NCBI RefSeq assembly: GCF_900112665.1
Contig: NZ_FOMN01000001.1
Coordinates: 277,187-341,186, forward strand
Length of the DNA: 64,000 nt
Source of the DNA: Lactobacillus bombicola
Lineage (GTDB): Bacteria > Bacillota > Bacilli > Lactobacillales > Lactobacillaceae
Direction of reading: 5' to 3'
This document shows positions 57,366-64,000 of the stretch, in pieces. The notes below the pieces were generated by a model. The model searched no databases, had not been told where the DNA came from, and saw only the letters and a list, made by a program, of their open reading frames with translations. Each line of letters starts with the position of its first letter. Positions within the stretch are counted from its first letter, which is position 1. The position numbers and the translations under genes are program-made.

Positions 57366-58790
57366 TTACTTTATGCTACATAAATCAATACCATACATTG
57401 TAGCCAGATCGCTAACTTGCTCTTCAGTTGCCGCAAATGAAAAGACTGTATGGTGTCCACCACCTGCTTGAATCCACTGCTTAGATCCCTTTTCTAAGCC
57501 GACTTTTGGTGTCCACATTTGTTTAGCAACTGGTAAATGTGGCGTTTCTTTTTCAGCTTTATGCGCATCAACTTCATAAGTAACTAACTTAAAGTTATTT
57601 CTAAAATCTGCCAGAGTAACATCAATTGCGTCACCTTCTGAACCTGAAAATACTAAACGGGCTGGGTCGGCTTTTCCACCAATATCTAGCGGATGAACTT
57701 CAACACGTGGTTTTTCTGAAGCAATAGAAGGATCTACTTCTAACATATGTGAACCCAGAATTGCTTTATGGCCCTCACGTAAATCAAGTGTATAGTCTTC
57801 CATGAAGGCCGTCTTTTGATTATGGGTCATAATCTTAAATGTTCTAAGTAAAGCGGCTGTTTTCCAATCACCTTCACCAGCAAAGCCATAACCATCACGC
57901 ATTAACAGCTGAGCTGACAATCCTTCCAATTGCTCTAAACCATGAAGATCTTCAAAGTTACTAGTAAATGCAGTGTAACCACCCCGTTCTAAGAACCGTT
58001 TTAAAGCAATGTATTGCTTCAACTGATAGCGAACCGTTTTTTCATATTCAGCTTCAGCCATATCGCCAGGAACTAAAGTATACTCATTTTTTAATTCAGC
58101 AAATTGCTCATCAATTTCTGATTCTTTCACTTTGTCCATCTCAGCAACTAAGTCACCGACACCATAATAGTCAACAGTCCAGCCCAATTGAATTTGAGCT
58201 TGAACTTTGTCTCCTTCAGTAACCCCAACATCACGCATTGTATCCCCAAAGCGACAAACCTTTAGTTTGAATGATTCGTCATATGCTACTGCTACATCTT
58301 CCCAATCAGCAATTTGCTTCATCACTTTAGGGTCTTGCCAATAACCATAAATTATTTTATTGTGCTTTTGTAAACGGGCATTAATATAGCCATATTCCCG
58401 ATCACCATGGGCACTTTGATTTAAGTTCATATAATCAAAATCGATAGTGTCGTAAGGAATATAGTCTAAATATTGTGTTGCAAAATGTAATAACGGTTTT
58501 TGCAATAATTTTGTGCCCCGAATCCAGTTCTTTGCAGGTGAAAAAGTATGCATCCAAGTAATTACACCAGCAACATTATCCTGATAATTAGCTTCTTTCA
58601 TAAACTTAGTAACTTCGTCAGCTGTAGTTAAAACGGCTTTAAAGACTATTTTATATGGAAGATTACCTTTTTCATTTAAACCTGCAACAATTTTCTTTGA
58701 ATTTTCAGCTACTTCTTTTAATGTTTCTTCACCATACAAGTGTTGACTTCCAGCTGCAAACCAAAATTCATATTTAGGTACTTCTAACAT
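57366..58790 (-). CDS. araA: L-arabinose isomerase
   Basis: This 474-residue cytosolic enzyme converts L-arabinose to L-ribulose with Mn2+. It starts [17 protein letters not shown] and has [14 protein letters not shown], the metal-binding glutamates in the segments [16 protein letters not shown] and [11 protein letters not shown], and the two histidines in GSHMLEVDP and GGGHHTVFS. Length is normal (474-500). AAGGAG lies upstream. The upstream gap of 70 bases to GH93 holds an AGTGA/TCACT inverted repeat but no clear AraR operator. Confidence 0.97.
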   Translation of the reverse strand: MLEVPKYEFWFAAGSQHLYGEETLKEVAENSKKIVAGLNEKGNLPYKIVFKAVLTTADEVTKFMKEANYQDNVAGVITWMHTFSPAKNWIRGTKLLQKPLLHFATQYLDYIPYDTIDFDYMNLNQSAHGDREYGYINARLQKHNKIIYGYWQDPKVMKQIADWEDVAVAYDESFKLKVCRFGDTMRDVGVTEGDKVQAQIQLGWTVDYYGVGDLVAEMDKVKESEIDEQFAELKNEYTLVPGDMAEAEYEKTVRYQLKQYIALKRFLERGGYTAFTSNFEDLHGLEQLEGLSAQLLMRDGYGFAGEGDWKTAALLRTFKIMTHNQKTAFMEDYTLDLREGHKAILGSHMLEVDPSIASEKPRVEVHPLDIGGKADPARLVFSGSEGDAIDVTLADFRNNFKLVTYEVDAHKAEKETPHLPVAKQMWTPKVGLEKGSKQWIQAGGGHHTVFSFAATEEQVSDLATMYGIDLCSIK

Positions 58791-58860
58791 TTTAAAAAAT
58801 CTCCTTGCATTACTTATATATTTAGTGATTCACCGTAATTCACTAGATACTTTAATTTTT

Positions 58861-60012
58861 TTATTTAAAACTAAAAATAGTTGATGTTAAATCGTTACTA
58901 TTCGGATCTGTCGGTGCCTTCAAAGGCCCACCACTTACAATTAACAAATCATCATTAGGTAAAACTGTTAGTGAACGAGAATAAGCTAAAGGAATATTGG
59001 TTTTGATATCTTGCCATGCTCTGACATCACCATTATTTTTGTTAATGTATAAGTCCCCGCTACCATCAGTATTAGCAACAATATCACCATTATGTAAAGT
59101 AACTACATAAGGTGCACCACCATAAGCTAATCTAGTTCCTTCATCGCTTGCATTCCAGTTTAAACCATCAGCAGAAATCTTGTAGTTAGTCCTCCATTCA
59201 CCTGAATTAACCACTTCGTATGTCATGATATATTTACCATTCTTCATTCGAGCTACAGTAACCATACCTGGACGAGCTGCTGGTTCTTTGAATGCAACAT
59301 CATCTACTTCGTTACCCCAGTTGATACCATCTTTTGATACCCGGTGTGATAGTTTTTGACTGTGAAGTGGTTTATCACGTTCATCAGAAAAATAGCAGAC
59401 TAATTTATGATCAATCACGCTAACAAATGGTTCCCAAACTGGACCGTTACTTGTGGTATTAACATCAGCATGTCCACCAACAGCAACCGTACTCAGATAT
59501 TGCCAACTACGGGCATGATCTTTACTAAAATATAAATCGATTGAAGTCTTACTCAAGTCATTAGGAATCGAATTGCCAGCGCAGATAATTGTTCCAGCAG
59601 GCATTTTGCCAATTTTTTCAGGTAATTCATACAAAAATGGTTGGTAGCGATTGCCCCATGGGGTGTTATTGGCTAAAAAGTTGTGGGTATCATTAATTTC
59701 ACTAATTTTTTTCCAACTTTTTGCATTATTTAAACTTTCAAAAATTAAAAATGTTGGCGTACCATTCACATAGTGTTCGGATGTAGCATATAATTTGCCA
59801 TTGTGACTTTTATCGGTATGAGTAGTTACAAGTCCCCTACCATACAGAAAACTTGGACTTTTAGTTCCTGGTATTTGATTTTTGCTAGCAATGGTAGTTA
59901 TTGGCGTACTTGAATCAGCATTGACTTTTTCATTAATTCCACCTAGAAGTGACAATCCTAATGACGCAACTCCTAATGAAAAGAGTAGGCCTTTTCCTTT
60001 ATTTAATTTCAT
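58861..60012 (-). CDS. Secreted GH93-type exo-alpha-1,5-L-arabinanase
   Basis: This 383-residue protein has a clear signal peptide: MKLNKGKG, hydrophobic LLFSLGVASLGLSLLGG, then a probable cleavage after VNA (residue 32). There is no LPXTG or cell-wall repeat, so it would be released or loosely bound. The mature part is a six-bladed propeller with sialidase-like Asp boxes (SLNNAKSW, SKDHARSW, SKDGINW, SADGLNWNA) and segments such as GNRYQPFLYELP and PVWEPFVSV, matching GH93. Family members cut arabinobiose from the non-reducing end of linear arabinan. Context in the arabinan operon supports this. Confidence 0.78.
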   Translation of the reverse strand: MKLNKGKGLLFSLGVASLGLSLLGGINEKVNADSSTPITTIASKNQIPGTKSPSFLYGRGLVTTHTDKSHNGKLYATSEHYVNGTPTFLIFESLNNAKSWKKISEINDTHNFLANNTPWGNRYQPFLYELPEKIGKMPAGTIICAGNSIPNDLSKTSIDLYFSKDHARSWQYLSTVAVGGHADVNTTSNGPVWEPFVSVIDHKLVCYFSDERDKPLHSQKLSHRVSKDGINWGNEVDDVAFKEPAARPGMVTVARMKNGKYIMTYEVVNSGEWRTNYKISADGLNWNASDEGTRLAYGGAPYVVTLHNGDIVANTDGSGDLYINKNNGDVRAWQDIKTNIPLAYSRSLTVLPNDDLLIVSGGPLKAPTDPNSNDLTSTIFSFK

Positions 60013-60082
60013 TATTAACCTCTCAAAATTTCTTTAGTCAGATAGTAGTAAGTAACTATCTTAATTACGATTTTAGTTGCTA

Positions 60083-61591
60083 TCAGCCATGACTGATTGC
60101 TGATAAACGAATCATGTTCCAGGAATATGGTGCAATTTTTCCATTAACACAATTCTGATTATTAACATTAATATCCTTTAAATTCTCAATTTGCATAGTT
60201 TGTTTTTCGTTAGTTTCATCTAAGTCATAGCCTGCAAATTGAGTTGCTTCTTTTAACGTAACCTGTGGAAAATCAGCTAATTTATAATCAAAATCAACTT
60301 CTTCAGCCGCTTTATTTTCAATAAATAGAACAACTTCACACTTAGATTGATTATACACAGCAGAAGAACTAACATATGGAACTACCCGATTGGAAACTGT
60401 ATAATCAGCGACTTTACTATTTACCTTTAAAGCAGTTCCCTGAGCGTAATTTGCAACTTGCATAAATGGGTAAAAAATTGATTGGTACCAAATTGTTGGC
60501 GTTCCCTCATTATTAGTCACAATTGGAGCAATAACATTAATTAATTGAGCTAAACATCCAATCTTAATCCTGTCAGCATGTTTAATTAAAGTTAGTGCCA
60601 ATGAACCGACCACTAGTGCATCTGCAAAAGTATAATGATCCTCTAGTAAATTAGGTGCTTGTTGCCAAGGTTTTTGTTTAGTATCAGATTCTTTTGAATG
60701 ATACCAAACATTCCATTCATCCATAGCTAAATACATGGTCTTAGTCTGATGTTTGCGGGCTTTAACCGCATCACAAATTGAAATTACTTCGTTAATAAAA
60801 CTATCTAAATCAATAGATGAAGATAAAAACTTCTTAATATCATGATCATTATCATCATAATATTGGTGTAATGATAAATACTCGACATCATCATAAACAT
60901 TATCCAGTATCTCTTCTTCCCAGCTACCAAATGAAGGCATGGAATGTAACGAACTACCACAAGCAATCAATTCTATTGACGGGTCAATAATTCTCATTGC
61001 TTTAGCAGTTTCGTGTGCAAGTCGTCCATATTCATAGGCTGTTTTATGACCAATCTGCCACTCACCATCCATTTCGTTACCCAAGCTCCACAATTTAACA
61101 TTGAACGGATTTTTTTGTCCATTTTTAATGCGAAGATTGCTCCAATAAGTACCAGCTGGGAAATTACAGTACTCAACTAGATTGCGCGCAGCGTCTATTC
61201 CTCTTGTTCCAAGATTAATAGCCATATCTGCCTGAGCATTAATTGTCTTACACCAAGTTAAAAATTCATGTAAGCCAAATTGATTAGGTTCGATACTTTT
61301 CCAAGCTAAATCTAGTCTAATTGGTCGCTTTGATTTTGGACCGATACCATCTTCCCAGTTATAACCAGAAACAAAATTCCCTCCTGGATACCGAACCAAT
61401 GGTATTTTTAGCTTTTTGACTGCATCAATTACATCTCGGCGAAAACCATTTTTATCAGCTAAGGGATGATTAGGTTGATAGATTCCGTTATAAACAGATC
61501 TACCAAGTTGCTCAGTTAATGAGCCCCACATTCGGGGATCAATCTTACCAATAACCACATCTGCAGTTACTTTAAAATTAGCCTTTATCAT
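60083..61591 (-). CDS. abfA: GH51 alpha-L-arabinofuranosidase
   Basis: This 502-residue retaining enzyme has the GH51 start with RMWGSLTEQLGRSVYNGIY, acid/base glutamate in WSLGNEMDGEW (about 173-183) and nucleophile glutamate in YLAMDEWNVWYH (about 292-303), then a C-terminal beta domain. No signal peptide, so it works in the cytosol on imported arabino-oligosaccharides, releasing L-arabinose. It starts 5 bases after the transporter stop codon. Confidence 0.95.
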   Translation of the reverse strand: MIKANFKVTADVVIGKIDPRMWGSLTEQLGRSVYNGIYQPNHPLADKNGFRRDVIDAVKKLKIPLVRYPGGNFVSGYNWEDGIGPKSKRPIRLDLAWKSIEPNQFGLHEFLTWCKTINAQADMAINLGTRGIDAARNLVEYCNFPAGTYWSNLRIKNGQKNPFNVKLWSLGNEMDGEWQIGHKTAYEYGRLAHETAKAMRIIDPSIELIACGSSLHSMPSFGSWEEEILDNVYDDVEYLSLHQYYDDNDHDIKKFLSSSIDLDSFINEVISICDAVKARKHQTKTMYLAMDEWNVWYHSKESDTKQKPWQQAPNLLEDHYTFADALVVGSLALTLIKHADRIKIGCLAQLINVIAPIVTNNEGTPTIWYQSIFYPFMQVANYAQGTALKVNSKVADYTVSNRVVPYVSSSAVYNQSKCEVVLFIENKAAEEVDFDYKLADFPQVTLKEATQFAGYDLDETNEKQTMQIENLKDINVNNQNCVNGKIAPYSWNMIRLSAISHG

Positions 61592-61596
61592 TTCTG

Positions 61597-62880
61597 CTAC
61601 CTCGTAGAATCAGTTGCAGAATTACTTGAACTAGCAGTTTCATCTTCAATTTCACCAGCTTGAACACGATTTTCTTTTTTTAATGTAATCGCCGCAAATA
61701 ATGTAATAATAAATACAAAAATACCCATCATAACATATGTATGTTGATAACCAAAGCCATCATACATATGTCCTGCTAATGTTGAAAATATAAATACAGA
61801 TATCTGTTTAGCAAAATTAGATGCTAATGAATAAACTGTTGCATATAATCTAATATCAAATGCTCCAGCAATATACTTCATAATTGATGTCAAAAGTAAA
61901 GGCATCTCTAATCCAGCAAGTAATCTAAAGAATACTACCCAGCCCCAGGTTGGTGACAGGGCTGATCCCAATATACGTATACAAGTTAAAAATCCGTATG
62001 CAATTAAACCCGTTCGTGCTCCAATTTTATTAATAATCCATGGCATTGGTATCATTAGAAAAAATTCAATTAAAGTTTGAGCTGAAGACATATAACTATA
62101 TACTAATGTACCCTGCGCTGCTGTAGTAAAAAATGTCTTAAAGAAAATAATAAACTGTTGATCAAAAACATCAAAAATTGCCGAAGCTCCCATATAAAAT
62201 ATTGACAAGACCCAAAAATTTTTATTTTTAAAAACAGAGCCTACAATTTCCATGTTCAATGAATTTGAAGTATCACCTGCTGCAGAAGCATTATCCATAT
62301 TTATCTTGTCACTAAATAACAGCAACCCCACAAATATTGTTGCTGAAATAGAACACAACCAAAAAATTGAGTCTGGTTTCCACAGAAATAGTCGACCTGC
62401 AATTAAAGAAGCCACAATACCTGCCAAAGAACCACCTAAACGTGAATGGGAGTACTCAAAGCCGTTTGCTAAACTAGCCCGTTGAACGTACTGTTCGATT
62501 ACACTAACTCCACCATTTAAAACAAAGCTTAAGAATATACCTGTCACTATCGCTACTAGAAATGAATTAATTTTCATTAATGGTAAAAATGCCCATTGAA
62601 AATAAGGTCCAATAAAAATTCCAACAACTCCAATAGTTATTATTAAATCTTTCCTAAATAGTAATTTATCAGAAATAACTCCAAAAAATGGCTGAAAAAT
62701 TAGTGATATACCTGCCATCATAGAAAATACAAGCCCAGACTCTGCTCCATTCAAATGTCCAACTTGTTCCATCCATAGTGTTAAATAACCATTTACTGTG
62801 GCCCAAATAAAGAAGTATGCAAAGTGGGTAAATGGAAAACCCCAAAAATGCTTATTTTCATTTTTTATTTCACTACTCAT
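61597..62880 (-). CDS. MFS oligosaccharide:H+ symporter, probable arabino-oligosaccharide importer
   Basis: This 427-residue protein has 12 predicted membrane helices and the layout of the LacY/RafB-type oligosaccharide:H+ symporter family, with FFIWATVNGYLTLWMEQ in helix 1 and FFGVISDKLLFRKD in the loop 2-3 motif. The polar C-terminus (EDETASSSNSATDSTR) is cytosolic. It lies between two arabinofuranosidase genes, so uptake of arabinobiose or short arabinan fragments is a reasonable inference. GATGGGG precedes the ATG. Confidence 0.82.
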   Translation of the reverse strand: MSSEIKNENKHFWGFPFTHFAYFFIWATVNGYLTLWMEQVGHLNGAESGLVFSMMAGISLIFQPFFGVISDKLLFRKDLIITIGVVGIFIGPYFQWAFLPLMKINSFLVAIVTGIFLSFVLNGGVSVIEQYVQRASLANGFEYSHSRLGGSLAGIVASLIAGRLFLWKPDSIFWLCSISATIFVGLLLFSDKINMDNASAAGDTSNSLNMEIVGSVFKNKNFWVLSIFYMGASAIFDVFDQQFIIFFKTFFTTAAQGTLVYSYMSSAQTLIEFFLMIPMPWIINKIGARTGLIAYGFLTCIRILGSALSPTWGWVVFFRLLAGLEMPLLLTSIMKYIAGAFDIRLYATVYSLASNFAKQISVFIFSTLAGHMYDGFGYQHTYVMMGIFVFIITLFAAITLKKENRVQAGEIEDETASSSNSATDSTR

Positions 62881-62894
62881 GTTTATTCCCCATC

Positions 62895-63866
62895 CTATTC
62901 ATAATTATATGGAACTGGTTTCCCAAATACAGGCATTCCATCTTGATTCCAAGTAAATGATTGGACTTTAGTATGTCGGTTAGGATCATATAACGGATCC
63001 CCCTTAATATCTGTATAATCTCTGCAATGGTAAACTAGAATATCAGTATTTCCATCTTCTGCTTTAGTAAAAGAATTATGCCCTGGACCAAACTGACCGT
63101 GTTCTAAATCACTTTGAAACACAGGTTTTTTACTCTTATGCCAGCTATTAGGATTAAGTAGGTCATCATCATCAAGTGCATCTAACATTCCCATACAATA
63201 ATTTTCATCGGTAGCACTAGCAGAATAAGTTAAAAAGAATTTATTATCGTGATGTATTACAGCAGGACCCTCATTTACCCAAAATATTTTAGTTTCCCAG
63301 TCATACTCAGGTTTAGTTAACATAACTGGTTTTGTTTTTAACGTCCATGGATTTTTCATTTGAGCAATATAAATATTAGAATTGCCTCTAATATTTGGAT
63401 CTTTTTGTGCCCAAACATAGTACAACTTGTTTTTATACTCAAAACAAGTAGCATCTAACGAAAAACTATCTATTCCTGTTTTCACTTGTCCATGTTCAAT
63501 CCAATTTTTTTCATCAGTAATTGGATTTTCTTCATCACATTCAATACAAAACATTCTGTGCTGAAACATTCCGTTTTTGTCAAGTTTAGTAGTTTCTGCA
63601 GCAGCAAAGTAAATAAACCATTTTTCATTAATATAATGAATCTCTGGTGCCCAAATTAATTGGCTCATTTCTCCACTATCATGTTTTCGCCAAATTGTTC
63701 TTGGAGTAGCGTGCGCTAAACCTTCAAGCGTTCTTGCCCTTCTTAACTCAATTCTGTTATAGGATGGAACTGAAGCAGTGAAATAATAGTAACCATCGGT
63801 ATGCTTATAAATAAACGGATCAGCCCTTTGGATAATTAACGGATTAGTATAAATAGTGTTTGTCAT
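62895..63866 (-). CDS. GH43 family exo-alpha-1,5-L-arabinofuranosidase (subfamily 26-like)
   Basis: This 323-residue five-bladed propeller enzyme has catalytic base in QRADPFIYKH (Asp 15-16), the pKa modulator in FSLDATCFEY and the acid in WVNEGPAVIHH. FTASVPSYNRIELRRA near the start is typical of the GH43_26 exo-arabinofuranosidases. No signal peptide, so it acts in the cytosol on imported oligosaccharides. It follows araD by 25 bases and AGGAGAC lies 9 bases before the ATG. Confidence 0.88.
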   Translation of the reverse strand: MTNTIYTNPLIIQRADPFIYKHTDGYYYFTASVPSYNRIELRRARTLEGLAHATPRTIWRKHDSGEMSQLIWAPEIHYINEKWFIYFAAAETTKLDKNGMFQHRMFCIECDEENPITDEKNWIEHGQVKTGIDSFSLDATCFEYKNKLYYVWAQKDPNIRGNSNIYIAQMKNPWTLKTKPVMLTKPEYDWETKIFWVNEGPAVIHHDNKFFLTYSASATDENYCMGMLDALDDDDLLNPNSWHKSKKPVFQSDLEHGQFGPGHNSFTKAEDGNTDILVYHCRDYTDIKGDPLYDPNRHTKVQSFTWNQDGMPVFGKPVPYNYE

Positions 63867-63891
63867 AATTATTGTCTCCTAATTTAAAACT

Positions 63892-64000
63892 TTATTTTCT
63901 TTTCGCATGGGTCTGCGACTGGGCATTATTTTGCCCGTAATATGCTCCTTGACCATGCTTTCGATAGTAATGCTTATCTAATAAATACTGGGGCACATGA
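63892..64000 (-). CDS. araD: L-ribulose-5-phosphate 4-epimerase (C-terminal end only)
   Basis: Only the last 35 codons are in the window; the rest lies beyond the right edge. They read HVPQYLLDKHYYRKHG then QGAYYGQ, the conserved end of AraD, plus a 12-residue polar tail. AraD changes L-ribulose-5-phosphate to D-xylulose-5-phosphate and so completes arabinose catabolism. It is upstream of GH43 in the same operon. Confidence 0.88.
   Translation of the reverse strand, partial: HVPQYLLDKHYYRKHGQGAYYGQNNAQSQTHAKRK

Noticed and set aside
58791..58860. AraR operator before araA
   Set aside because: The AGTGA/TCACT inverted repeat does not resemble the known AraR operator pattern around GTACGTAC, so no operator was called.

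Overview
The window is AT-rich chromosomal DNA from a Lactobacillus in the strict sense (delbrueckii-group relatives). This rests on low GC, an HrcA/CIRCE heat-shock operon, a PolC-type replicase, ExxHx-type cre sites, many TTG starts behind AGGAGG ribosome binding sites, and the conserved block rpsB-tsf / pyrH-frr-uppS-cdsA-rseP-proS-polC / rimP-nusA-rnpM-ylxQ-infB-rbfA-truB-ribF. The complete plant-arabinan operon fits a strain living on plant or pollen polysaccharide, such as bee-gut lactobacilli, but the species is not proven here.

Layout. (1) 1-6.5 kb: right arm of a prophage or prophage-like island, ending at an integrase beside tRNA-Ser(CGA). Its lysogeny module has an XRE repressor, an ImmA-type metalloprotease, a zinc-ribbon/coiled-coil/T5orf172 protein, a DUF5067 lipoprotein and an unrecognised protein with an EVE/PUA-like N-terminus that looks like superinfection-immunity cargo. 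(2) 6.6-8.7 kb: NatAB-like ABC exporter. (3) 8.75-12.8 kb: an eroding, very AT-rich locus that resembles a peptide-bacteriocin system. It has a HlyD-like export remnant, two XRE-plus-membrane regulators (one broken), two paralogous small membrane proteins (one with ACG where ATG should be) and a small double-glycine-leader peptide gene, with three copies of one promoter/operator element. This is the best candidate for something undescribed. (4) 13-19.7 kb: PAP2 phosphatase, DegV protein, enolase with a cre site, a PMA1-like P-type H+-ATPase, and a GNAT acetyltransferase.

(5) 19.8-30.9 kb: apt, recJ, lepA, then hrcA-grpE-dnaK-dnaJ under two CIRCE operators, and ribF. (6) 30.9-47.4 kb: the translation/transcription factor operon from rimP, with its own promoter and a terminator-like hairpin in the leader, then polC, proS and the envelope lipid block. 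(7) 47.5-51.7 kb: ROK sugar kinase and a decayed beta-glucoside PTS/phospho-glucosidase pair inserted between pyrH and tsf-rpsB. (8) 51.7-56.2 kb: a methyltransferase/GIY-YIG fusion, an acyltransferase, cyclopropane fatty acid synthase and an FAD-linked oxidase whose promoter overlaps a perfect cre site. (9) 56.2-64 kb: an arabinan operon on the minus strand, araD(partial)-GH43-MFS-GH51-GH93-araA-galM. The secreted GH93 enzyme would release arabino-oligosaccharides, the MFS symporter would import them, GH43 and GH51 would release arabinose, and AraA/AraD would feed the pentose pathway.
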